Assembly: GCA_965217605.1 (NCBI GenBank)
Contig: CBDCJB010000012.1
Span: 434,001 to 498,000 of the forward strand
Direction of reading: 5' to 3'
DNA: 64,000 bases
From: JAYYZW01 sp965217605
GTDB lineage: Bacteria > Pseudomonadota > Gammaproteobacteria > Ga0077536
Shown here piece after piece: positions 56,025 to 63,084 of the stretch. A program made the translations under genes and the position numbers. The first letter of the stretch is position 1, and every line of letters starts with the position of its first letter. The notes beneath the pieces were generated by a model. The model made no database searches. It was given only the letters and a program-made list of their open reading frames with translations, and was not told where the DNA came from.

Positions 56025-56220
56025 TCTTCGGACCACTCATTACTTGAAGACGACTCCATCAAGCGTGTGCTTTGATGGGTTGATGAACGCCTTCCGAGTC
56101 GGGTTTCCGAGGCTCGAGTGTGGTCGAACCTCGTTGTAGTGTCTTCTCCATGTCTCGATCAGGGTCTTTGCCCCCTGCAAGCTTCGGAACCCTTCGAGGC
56201 TCAAGCATGCGGATTCGTAG
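56025..56220 (-). mobile_element. IS3 OrfB C-terminal fragment, minus strand
   Basis: Minus-strand frame ending at 56040 reads YESACLSLEGFRSLQGAKTL, IETWRRHYNEVRPHSSLGNP, the characteristic IS3 OrfB tail. Nothing of the rest remains. Confidence 0.75.
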
Positions 56221-56230
56221 TTGTATAGTT

Positions 56231-56382
56231 CAACGGACTAACGGCGATGAAGTCCTCGACCTATACCTGTTCGACACCCTTGCCTAGGTCAGAGACATCA
56301 CCCCGTGCTGGCTACACACCTACAACGAGCATCGTCCCCACGAGTCGCTCGGCCGGATCCCGCCCTCGGTGTTCCGCTAACG
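56231..56382 (+). mobile_element. IS3 OrfB C-terminal fragment, plus strand
   Basis: Reads GDEVLDLYLFDTLA, an in-frame stop, then VRDITPCWLHTYNEHRPHES, LGRIPPSVFR and stop. A second, different OrfB tail in the opposite orientation to the one at 56.0-56.2 kb. Confidence 0.75.
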
Positions 56383-56446
56383 AATCGTCGAGAATTCTGG
56401 TTTCTAACTGTTTACTTGACGGGGAAGCATCGATGACAAATAACTC

Positions 56447-58552
56447 TCACCAATTTGCTTCGACATATTTGAGTGTTTCCTCGTGATCGAGCGCTCGGGA
56501 CGTATTGCCCACACGGATGTAGAACAGTTTTCCCCCGTCGGTTTTCAAGAAAACGGGGTCAGACGACCGTTCGACATCAACGATGCAGACCAATTTGTCC
56601 TCGATATCCTCGAAGCGCGTTCGGTAGTGAGGTGCTGTCGCCGTTCCCATTGCATCAGTAATGAGAGATGTCAAGACCCGCTCCAACCTGTCGCGCGAAT
56701 TGACTAGCGCGAGGTCGCGGTCCAATCCACAGACGTTGCCATCGTCCTCGACACCGATTACGAGAGTGCCGCCGTCCGAGTTTAGGAATGCTGCGATCGT
56801 TTTTAGCGATGATTGCCGGAGACCCTTGTTCTGCTCACCCTTCACAACATCCCATTGAAGGGTACTTTTAAACTCAAGAACATAGCTTTCACCAAGTCTA
56901 ATCAAGTCCGTGATCGGCCGAAGGTGGGTTTCTTCCGGTTCGCTAATCAAGCTGTCCATAAACTCATTGAGTTTACGAGCGATGATCTTTCGCCGCGCCG
57001 CCAAAAAGTCGGAGTAACAATTAACCTTCCAAAGACTTGGCTCTATTGGAACGAATTGCGCAGATAACGCACCAGGATATTTCTCTTCGATCTCCGGTAA
57101 GTACTCTTCGGGCGGCTTGTCTGAGATTTGCAAGTTTGTTGTTGCGGTTAGGAACGCCCGGTTTGCGATTTCGTTTACCGCTCGACGATGCGTGTAGTTG
57201 TCACGATCCCAACCGTTCTTGTATAGATATGATTGGGGAAATATGTGGTGGCTTTGGAGGCCATAATCTCGTCCGTGGGTCTGACCTAACGACACTCCGT
57301 TAAACCAGTCCACAGCGCTATGGGCTTTCGCCAGAATGAAGGTCGCCTTATAGAGCGGATGCCGGGCACCCCGTCCCTCAAAGTCCAAGTCCTTTACTTC
57401 GATACGCCCACGTTGCTCCATGATGTTCGCGCGCAATGCATCCCAAGGCTCGGTTTCCCGAACGACCAGCTGCACGTCGGCTTCCAATCGCTGATCGGTC
57501 TGCCCAGTGTAACGACCCCACATTAGGGCCGCATACAGCCAATTTGAGGCATTACGGATTGTTTTCTCCTCGGCGAATATTCCATCGTTCATCGAAAGAT
57601 ACGTGACGAGGGGAATTAAAGCGTTCGTGGTATTAATGTCGTCGGTCGAATTTATGAATGCTTTCTGAGGAAGAATGGTGAGAAGATAATCTAGGATTCC
57701 GACCAGCGTTTGCCATCCCTTCTCAAGTTCGTCTCGCGGTCGCGGATGGATCGTCTCGAACAGCGCACGATTCATGACAGTCGTCGTTAACGCGCGTGTC
57801 ATAAAGGTTAAGCTGAAGTCGAATCCCAGGTTGGTACAATCCTCAATCTTGGCTTTCAACTTGCGTCGCGCTTCCGGCCACTTGCCGGTCACGTGAGTAA
57901 GGGCGAGTTCAGCATCCGTGAGCTTCGTTCCTTGGCTGTTTACCCGATCGAAAATGTCGATCGCTTTATCAAGGTCGGCCTCCGACGGGACGACCTGTTC
58001 TGGGAGGTCGACACCTCTGATCGCGCGAATATGGGTAAGGTTATCCATTAGACGCTGAGCCAAAACCATCGAATCCTGGCCCTCGGCCTCGGCTTTTTCC
58101 TGGGCAATCTGGATGGGCTTGATCTCCCCATTCGTGTCAAAGCAGTCGGTCACTCGCTGCCAGTAGGAATCCCCTTTCATCCGAGAAGGTTGGTAATACT
58201 GAAAATCCAGGTCGCTGAGATTCACATAAAGATTGCGTGGATCGTTGTCAATCTCCGCTTCCGTGTAGTAGCTCGGGATATCACCGGTGATTAGCATGTG
58301 CAACGTCGTCAGACGCTGCTGACCGTCGAGAAGGACTTGGACCGTTCCTAACTTCTCAGGAAGCGCTTTGATATTCTTAAGCTCGGGCGGATTATCGGTT
58401 TTCCACAGCAGAAGACATCCGACCGGATAGTCCCGGGATAGGGAAACGATCAACTGCTTGGCCTGCTCCAAGGTCCAGACATACTCCCGCTGGAATTCGG
58501 GAAGAACCAAGTCTCGTTTCCGAATTCCGTCTAATAGCTCACTGATCTTCAT
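56447..58552 (-). CDS. DUF262 - HNH (DUF1524-like) - AlbA_2 (Schlafen) fusion protein
   Basis: 701 aa, intact. The N-terminal DUF262/ParB-like domain (about 5-230) shows VLPEFQREYVWTLEQAKQLI and the nucleotide-binding DGQQR (76-80) in VLLDGQQRLTTLHMLITGD. The middle helical part leads to an HNH nuclease core near 430-475: YGLQSHHIFPQSYLYKNGWD and AVNEIANRAFLTATTNLQIS. The C-terminal AlbA_2 domain (about 555-695) shows ESYVLEFKSTLQWDVV, SLKTIAAFLNSDGGTLVIGV and KLFYIRVGNTSRAL. DUF262-HNH proteins (GmrSD, BrxU) are modification-dependent restriction enzymes; the Schlafen-type addition suggests RNA or nucleotide sensing. No partner gene is coupled. Confidence 0.92.
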   Translation of the reverse strand: MKISELLDGIRKRDLVLPEFQREYVWTLEQAKQLIVSLSRDYPVGCLLLWKTDNPPELKNIKALPEKLGTVQVLLDGQQRLTTLHMLITGDIPSYYTEAEIDNDPRNLYVNLSDLDFQYYQPSRMKGDSYWQRVTDCFDTNGEIKPIQIAQEKAEAEGQDSMVLAQRLMDNLTHIRAIRGVDLPEQVVPSEADLDKAIDIFDRVNSQGTKLTDAELALTHVTGKWPEARRKLKAKIEDCTNLGFDFSLTFMTRALTTTVMNRALFETIHPRPRDELEKGWQTLVGILDYLLTILPQKAFINSTDDINTTNALIPLVTYLSMNDGIFAEEKTIRNASNWLYAALMWGRYTGQTDQRLEADVQLVVRETEPWDALRANIMEQRGRIEVKDLDFEGRGARHPLYKATFILAKAHSAVDWFNGVSLGQTHGRDYGLQSHHIFPQSYLYKNGWDRDNYTHRRAVNEIANRAFLTATTNLQISDKPPEEYLPEIEEKYPGALSAQFVPIEPSLWKVNCYSDFLAARRKIIARKLNEFMDSLISEPEETHLRPITDLIRLGESYVLEFKSTLQWDVVKGEQNKGLRQSSLKTIAAFLNSDGGTLVIGVEDDGNVCGLDRDLALVNSRDRLERVLTSLITDAMGTATAPHYRTRFEDIEDKLVCIVDVERSSDPVFLKTDGGKLFYIRVGNTSRALDHEETLKYVEANW

Positions 58553-58659
58553 TGCAACGATTGCTCTTTATGTGAACATCGGCTCCTGTCTCATCGCGCC
58601 GTAAAGAGCCATCTATCGGCCCGGCCCGCAGGGTGATCTGTCCACCTAAAATCGACTCT

Positions 58660-58860
58660 TTACGCTCTACTTTCAGCTTTTAGGTTGGTCGGTACTAAGC
58701 CAACGGAGAGTTCGATATCCGAACATAACAGCCCTGCGAGGTTTCGGTTTCCGCCTCGGTGCGGGAGCCAGTAAGAGCGAGTGCCTACGCCCATGCGTTT
58801 ATGGGCGATCTGCTTCGGCATACGAGCGGCTATTTGGCTGATATGGTCGATTAGGTCCAT
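58660..58860 (-). pseudogene. N-terminal fragment of a type I restriction R-subunit-like gene
   Basis: From ATG 58860: MDLIDHISQIAARMPKQIAH is close to the usual start of HsdR-N-type restriction proteins (MDLIDRIxELAxRIPKQxEH). The rest (KRMGVGTRSYWLPHRGGNRN) does not follow the family. A remnant divergent from the controller-like gene. Confidence 0.5.
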
Positions 58861-58896
58861 TGATCGTTTCCCTCAAACTCATTCCCCGAGACTGAT

Positions 58897-58926
58897 ACTC
58901 ATAGGCCGTGGTCCTATGCAGAGCAT
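58897..58926 (+). promoter_or_regulatory. C-box-like operator upstream of the controller gene
   Basis: ACTCATAGGCCGTGGTCC continues into TATGCAGAG: CATAGG and CCTATG are inverted around CCGTGGT, resembling the C-boxes of restriction-modification controllers (ACTtATAGtCCGTGGacTATaagt type). A second small palindrome ATGC-AGA-GCAT overlaps its right side. It ends 19 bases before the ATG at 58945. Confidence 0.65.
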
Positions 58927-58944
58927 ACCCCTAACTTTGCCGAT

Positions 58945-59184
58945 ATGGCAAAGCACCCCCAACTGGTTGCAATCGGCGCTCAAATACGCGAGTTGCGCAG
59001 CCGCGAGGGCTGCTCGCAAGAAGGGTTTGCCGCTGAGATTGGGATGGACCGTGCCTACTTTGGGGGTGTCGAACGCGGAGAACGGAATGTAGCAGCGTTG
59101 AATCTTGTTCGAATCGCCACGGCGCTGCATGTCGAGGTGGGCGAGCTGTTCCCGTCAGTGAGCTCCCTTCGGAAACTTCGCTAG
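58945..59184 (+). CDS. Restriction-controller-like XRE regulator (C protein)
   Basis: 79 aa, the usual C-protein size. HTH_3: IGAQIRELRSREGCSQEGFA, AEIGMDRAYFGGVERGERNV, LNLVRIATALHVEVGELF; the ERGERN turn is typical of C proteins. With the operator upstream it probably autoregulates and once controlled a restriction gene. No methyltransferase or complete endonuclease is adjacent. The left end of duplicate B lies inside this gene. Confidence 0.85.
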   Translation: MAKHPQLVAIGAQIRELRSREGCSQEGFAAEIGMDRAYFGGVERGERNVAALNLVRIATALHVEVGELFPSVSSLRKLR

Positions 59185-59346
59185 CCCTGCAGCGCGTCTG
59201 CTGCTTGTCAGTCTCTGTCGTCAGCGCCTATGAGACAGAAATCCTCCGTTATTCGATAACCCAAATCTGTCTCAAGGGCGCTGACGGGGGGGGACAGGGC
59301 GGCGACGACGATACCGACGTTGATTTTCTGACCATCGGTGCAGAGT

Positions 59347-59793
59347 TTAATTTCTAGCTTTTTGCTCGTCCCATAGCTGTTGCGCTTCCGCCCATCCTTG
59401 CGGGCGTTGCGTGCCGTCCTCCAGTTTCCAGCCGATCGGACCGACCAACTGCAACATGAATTCCGTCTCCTGTGTCATCGTCGTGCGATCGTGTATCGCG
59501 CCAGCGGCCTCGTAGATATATCCGTTCGCGCGGCCGGTCGTACCGCCCATACGTTCACCACCGCGGACCTCGATCTCGCCTTTGAAGACATAGCCTTCGG
59601 CGGGCCCGTGGTGCACGTGAGGGGCGAACGTCGAGCCGGCCGGGCACCGGAACACGACGGTCCACGAACCGATCTCGGGCGACACGTGAAGCAGCTTCCA
59701 CTGTACCCCGCCGGTTTGAAAATCCTCCGCGAAATCTTCCCACTCCATCTGATCGACCTGCAGGTATTCGTCTGCGAGTTTTGGTTTCATCAT
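59347..59793 (-). CDS. Cupin-domain protein (copy B)
   Basis: 148 aa, residue for residue the same as the protein at 51200-51646. APHVHHGPAEGYVFKGEIEV carries the metal-site His and Glu. Lies in an ATGA overlap with the PPOX gene. Confidence 0.88.
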   Translation of the reverse strand: MMKPKLADEYLQVDQMEWEDFAEDFQTGGVQWKLLHVSPEIGSWTVVFRCPAGSTFAPHVHHGPAEGYVFKGEIEVRGGERMGGTTGRANGYIYEAAGAIHDRTTMTQETEFMLQLVGPIGWKLEDGTQRPQGWAEAQQLWDEQKARN

Positions 59794-60218
59794 CGAGTCT
59801 CCTCATGGTCATCCCTAAAATCCCAGGCCCTCACGGTGCCCGGCGTGAGCCTTATAAGCTCGAGGGCGTCGTCCGCGAAGGTTTCAGTATAGGCGAGCCC
59901 CGCCTCTTTGCCCATATAACGCTGCGCTAAGCGCCGCACCAGCGGCATAAGATCGGGGAGGGCTTCGACGGTCGCTTTACCGCTAACCTCGATGCCGCGG
60001 TAGGGGAGTTCGTTTTCCGCCACGATGATGGTAGCCCGGGGGTCGCGCGCCAGATTCTTGGCCTTGATGTCCTGCGCCCAGATCGAGATCGAAAACCCAC
60101 CGTCAGCCCACTCGTGCCACACGGGAGAGAGTAGGATGCTGCCGTCTTTGCGATGCGTGGCGAGCGTCGGAAGCTCCAATAAGTCTCCGAGGTCGGCAAC
60201 CGTGAGATCCTTGCGCAT
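59790..60218 (-). CDS. PPOX-class flavin-binding protein (copy B)
   Basis: 142 aa, the same as the copy at 51643-52071. First gene of the PPOX-cupin unit. Its upstream region holds the truncated SnoaL-like start (60254-60355) on the opposite strand. Confidence 0.88.
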   Translation of the reverse strand: MRKDLTVADLGDLLELPTLATHRKDGSILLSPVWHEWADGGFSISIWAQDIKAKNLARDPRATIIVAENELPYRGIEVSGKATVEALPDLMPLVRRLAQRYMGKEAGLAYTETFADDALELIRLTPGTVRAWDFRDDHEETR

Positions 60219-60253
60219 TGCATGATCTTACCAATTTCAACGGGATTACAACC

Positions 60254-60355
60254 ATGCCGATCGATCCATTGCTGGAAACCCTGACCGAAGCCTGGAACGA
60301 TCAGGATGTCGATACGATTTGCTGTGTTTCCCAACAATCATCCAATGTAATCTAG
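60254..60355 (+). pseudogene. Start of an NTF2/SnoaL-like gene, truncated (copy B)
   Basis: Same 33-codon fragment as at 52107-52208, followed at about 60440-60520 by the kinase-like fragment APFYVMEYLDGWVLTDS. Confidence 0.5.
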
Positions 60356-60555
60356 AGTCGGCAGTTGCATTTTGCGCATTTGCGCGGGGTGATCAACGGC
60401 ATGACGCGCGGAGCCATCAGGGAGTGCAAGCGTGCCATCGTGCTGTGCTCGTCGCACCGTTCTACGTCATGGAGTATCTGGACGGCTGGGTGTTGACCGA
60501 TAGCGTGATAAAGAAGACGGGCTCTTTTCAGATCATGCCGTACGGTCGGCTTGCC

Positions 60556-60610
60556 TATCCTGTCAGAAAGCTCCAGCTACACTCGGTGTAGTGAAAGGGG
60601 AAGCTTACGC
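60556..60610. repeat. IS3-end-like repeat S3
   Basis: TATCCTGTCAGAAAGCTCCA, then TACACTCGGTGTAGTGAAAG and GGGAAGCTTACGC. Right border of copy B; the adjoining IS3 OrfA fragment stops at this junction. Confidence 0.6.
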
Positions 60611-60735
60611 TACGACGGTCCACTAATACTAAACTTGTGGATCACATCTACCCGTGCCATCCCCTGCCCAACAAGAACCTCAACTTGCCGAAGCTTGGAA
60701 ACAATTTCCTCTGGCTTGTGTCGTTTATTCGCCAT
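60610..60735 (-). mobile_element. IS3 OrfA N-terminal fragment
   Basis: 41 codons from ATG 60735: MANKRHKPEEIVSKLRQVEV, LVGQGMARVDVIHKFSISGP. This is a very common OrfA beginning, cut at the S3 repeat. AATGGAGGATC precedes the start. Confidence 0.8.
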
Positions 60736-60829
60736 CTTTGATCCTCCATTTTCCTAAACATTACGGTGGACCACTTCTCGGGGGGGGAATACCAGCAGTT
60801 ATGCCTACGGTTTTTGGCCGTTTGATGCA

Positions 60830-61459
60830 CTAGCTATCACCATATTGATCTCGAGCTTTATCATAGGCCGAGAACATTTCAGCTTTTTTGTTCGAGAGAC
60901 GCATCGTTCCACGGGTGTTTCGGTCCGTCCAATAATGTCCCTCTAGTGAAGTCGGCGGTTCACCTAACACTTGTAGCAGAAGTGCTCCGTAGTGAATCTC
61001 ACTACGATCTCCTCGCAGCTCTAGTTTAGGGGTGTTTGTATATACGCCGGTTACCAGGAAAACGCCGTCATTCTCCTCGACGATTTTGTGTGCGATCAAC
61101 CAAGAACTGGATTCTGCCGTCATCAAACGCATGCTTAGCGTTGTCAGTGTTTGTCGTACGACCATGTAGCAAGTGATCGGGTCAATTATTTGCCCAGTAT
61201 CAGGGTTGACCCAATCGCTTTTTAATTCCACGCGCCAAGAGCCTTGAAGGTTGGGGCGCTTAACAAACCAACCTTGGAAGATCCGACAGGCCCAGCCCCA
61301 GCGTTCAAAAATTGTGGCGGCAACCGCGAGCACTGATACCACGAGCCCGTAGGGCCAGAGGTACTCCCACGTCAACGGAATGTCACGCGTCCAAAGAACC
61401 ACAGCCCACGCAACCACCGCCAAGCCAAGGAATGTTCCGATATGTAGTCTCGAAAGCAT
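60830..61459 (-). CDS. CBASS effector, Cap15-type (two-TM plus beta-barrel)
   Basis: 209 aa from ATG 61459 (four bases after the cyclase stop; an upstream GTG at 61495 would overlap it). Two N-terminal membrane helices: LHIGTFLGLAVVAWAVVLWT and YLWPYGLVVSVLAVAATIFE. The C-terminal beta-rich domain includes PNLQGSWRVELKSDWVNPDT, HYGALLLQVLGEPP and SLEGHYWTDRNTRGTMRLSN, the Cap15 barrel pattern. Binding of the cyclic nucleotide to the barrel would oligomerise it and disrupt the inner membrane of infected cells. Confidence 0.88.
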   Translation of the reverse strand: MLSRLHIGTFLGLAVVAWAVVLWTRDIPLTWEYLWPYGLVVSVLAVAATIFERWGWACRIFQGWFVKRPNLQGSWRVELKSDWVNPDTGQIIDPITCYMVVRQTLTTLSMRLMTAESSSWLIAHKIVEENDGVFLVTGVYTNTPKLELRGDRSEIHYGALLLQVLGEPPTSLEGHYWTDRNTRGTMRLSNKKAEMFSAYDKARDQYGDS

Positions 61460-61463
61460 GCCT

Positions 61464-62351
61464 TCACTCAAATCCGAGATGGTTCCAAGACGCACTTAAG
61501 AACTCATGTGCTTGTGGCCGTGTCCACCGCTGCGAATCTCGGAACAGATATTTGAGCTCGCTGACCTCGCCCCACTCCGAGCATTCTTTGTCGGTCATTG
61601 TCTTGTTGAAAAGGAACGCGAAAGCCGCACGCACGTCGGCGGTGTAGGTGGTGTGGCCGAAGTGATCATGCGGGACGTTCCAAACAAGACACTCGACGAG
61701 AAACCCCGGGATTGGTTTAGCGGCAGCTATCCCCTGGTCGTCCATCTCGATGCAAAGACGCTTGAGAATCCGGACGACGCGCTTGTATAGTCTCCCAGTC
61801 GCAGTGTTCTTAGAAATGGCGTTGTTGTAGTGCTGCTCAGGCCAATTAATGACGCGCCCGCCGTTATCGGGTCGTAACTCCACCCCCTCGCTATATTGAC
61901 CATTCTGCGAGTAACGCCGATGGTCAAAGAACGCTGCGACATCGGCCTCGACACGATACGAGTTTTCTTTGATGTCGAACGCTTTGTTGCCGCGATGCAC
62001 GGCTCGCCTGCCGAAGTGGTCAACGAGTGCCGTGTCGACTTCGTTTTTGAACTGCTGGTATGTGTAGGTGGCAGAATCGATGTCGAAGTCGGCGGCGGTA
62101 GAGTTTTGCGGAAGGTCATAGAAGAAAGCGTCGCGGCACAGAACGCCGACATCGACATCGCTGTTCTGGCGAACGTTTACGCGGTTTCGATAGGACCCCT
62201 GTAGAAAGACATCAATGTTACGGTAGTTCAAAGCGACACTGTTGTTAATGGCGTTACGAATCGCACGTACGGCGTTCTCGCATCGCTCATCCTCTGTTGT
62301 CCCCGGACCCTTCGCCCAGCTCGTAAATGTGCTTTCCCAATCTCTTGCCAT
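61464..62351 (-). CDS. CBASS CD-NTase (cyclic oligonucleotide synthase)
   Basis: 295 aa. Nucleotidyltransferase signature FLQGSYRNRVNVRQNSDVDV: G52-S53 and catalytic D65/D67, with a third Asp in YRVEADVAAFF (D137). The C-terminal helical part includes IPGFLVECLVWNVPHDHFG. On phage infection such enzymes make a cyclic di- or trinucleotide. Which base is used cannot be read from sequence. It is in one unit with the Cap15-like effector; no ubiquitin-like, HORMA or TRIP13 genes are near, so this is a type I CBASS. Confidence 0.93.
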   Translation of the reverse strand: MARDWESTFTSWAKGPGTTEDERCENAVRAIRNAINNSVALNYRNIDVFLQGSYRNRVNVRQNSDVDVGVLCRDAFFYDLPQNSTAADFDIDSATYTYQQFKNEVDTALVDHFGRRAVHRGNKAFDIKENSYRVEADVAAFFDHRRYSQNGQYSEGVELRPDNGGRVINWPEQHYNNAISKNTATGRLYKRVVRILKRLCIEMDDQGIAAAKPIPGFLVECLVWNVPHDHFGHTTYTADVRAAFAFLFNKTMTDKECSEWGEVSELKYLFRDSQRWTRPQAHEFLSASWNHLGFE

Positions 62352-62509
62352 GCAGGCATGTACTCCTTCTTTTTTCTGGTGTGCTCCGTATCGTCACAGC
62401 TTGTTGGGTGCCTCGATTCGTCGTTTGAAGTATTCACACCGCGCCGCGGCAATTACCCCTGACTCGGCCTCAACTTATTCGATGACGGACACGACAAAAA
62501 ACGCAAAAA

Positions 62510-62712
62510 TCGCATTCGTACGCCAGCGCTCACCAAATGCGCGAGGTTTTGCGACCTCGATAACGAGCATCATAGAGCGTCAATCTTAGAGATCTCGCAA
62601 TGGTCGCGATTTGGCGCACTCTGGCACTAATAGTGAGAGCAGTTCATCTTTGAAATGTGATCAGCGAAACGATCTCAATTAACTGACTTCTCTATAGAAC
62701 CCTTTTTCCTAT
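62510..62712. repeat. Hairpin repeat, copy 3 (right end missing)
   Basis: Shares GCTCACCAAATGCGCGAG, CTTAGAGATCTCGCAATGG, ATTTGGCGCACTCTGGCAC and GATCTCAATTAACTGACTTC with copy 1. The terminal ATTCATTCAT palindrome is absent; the element passes into an IS3 fragment at about 62715. Located upstream of the CD-NTase gene. Confidence 0.75.
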
Positions 62713-62737
62713 GGCGATAGAGCAGAGACGGAGAGAC

Positions 62738-63010
62738 CTAAAATTCAGAACGAATACGACGTCGTCTACGTTTTGGTTTGTTACTAACTTCCCTACCGGA
62801 ATTCCTATTTCGGGTGTTGTCTAAATCGAAATTATCGTTGTCTTCGAAAAATCGTTCGCAGCGACGTCTAGTCAATCGAGCCTTTTCGCTCCCGAATAAG
62901 TAGTATTTGAGAGAGCAAATGAATGGTCGTATCTCTCTGACCGTCCCGCCAGTTTCGGCCTCCTTCACGATAGAAACGATTTGCGTCTCGGTGAATCGAC
63001 TTCTTCTCAT
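62738..63010 (-). mobile_element. IS3 OrfA fragment, decayed
   Basis: From ATG 63010: MRRSRFTETQIVSIVKEAET, GGTVREI, the start of an OrfA; afterwards unrelated text (FICSLKYYLFGSEKARLTRR). GGAGACACCG stands before the start. Its upstream terminal sequence is the S4 repeat. Confidence 0.75.
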
Positions 63011-63029
63011 CGGTGTCTCCTCACAGGCT

Positions 63030-63084
63030 TATCCTGCCAGAAAACTCCAACTCCAGACTGTGTCACATAGGGGGAAGCTTACGC
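63030..63084. repeat. IS3-end-like repeat S4
   Basis: TATCCTGCCAGAAAACTCCA, then ACTCCAGACTGTGTCACATA and GGGGGAAGCTTACGC. On the minus strand it leads into the OrfA start at 63010, identifying the S repeats as the end of an IS3 element. The DUF2130 stop codon (63079-63081) lies inside it. Confidence 0.65.

Larger units (their letters stand above)
59041..60584. repeat. 1.54-kb direct duplication, copy B
   Basis: Second copy of 50897-52437, 8.1 kb further on and in the same orientation. Here the controller gene is complete, so this copy is likely the original. Ends at an IS3-end-like repeat (60556-60610). Confidence 0.92.

Noticed and set aside
49336..62712. Hairpin repeats as CRISPR or retron RNA
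   Set aside because: Copies are kilobases apart and about 350 bp long, not short regular repeats; no cas gene or reverse transcriptase is in the window.
63060..63084. GAAGCTTACGC borders as IS66-type ends (GTAAGC)
   Set aside because: The adjoining frame at 63010 is an IS3 OrfA start and no IS66 genes are present.
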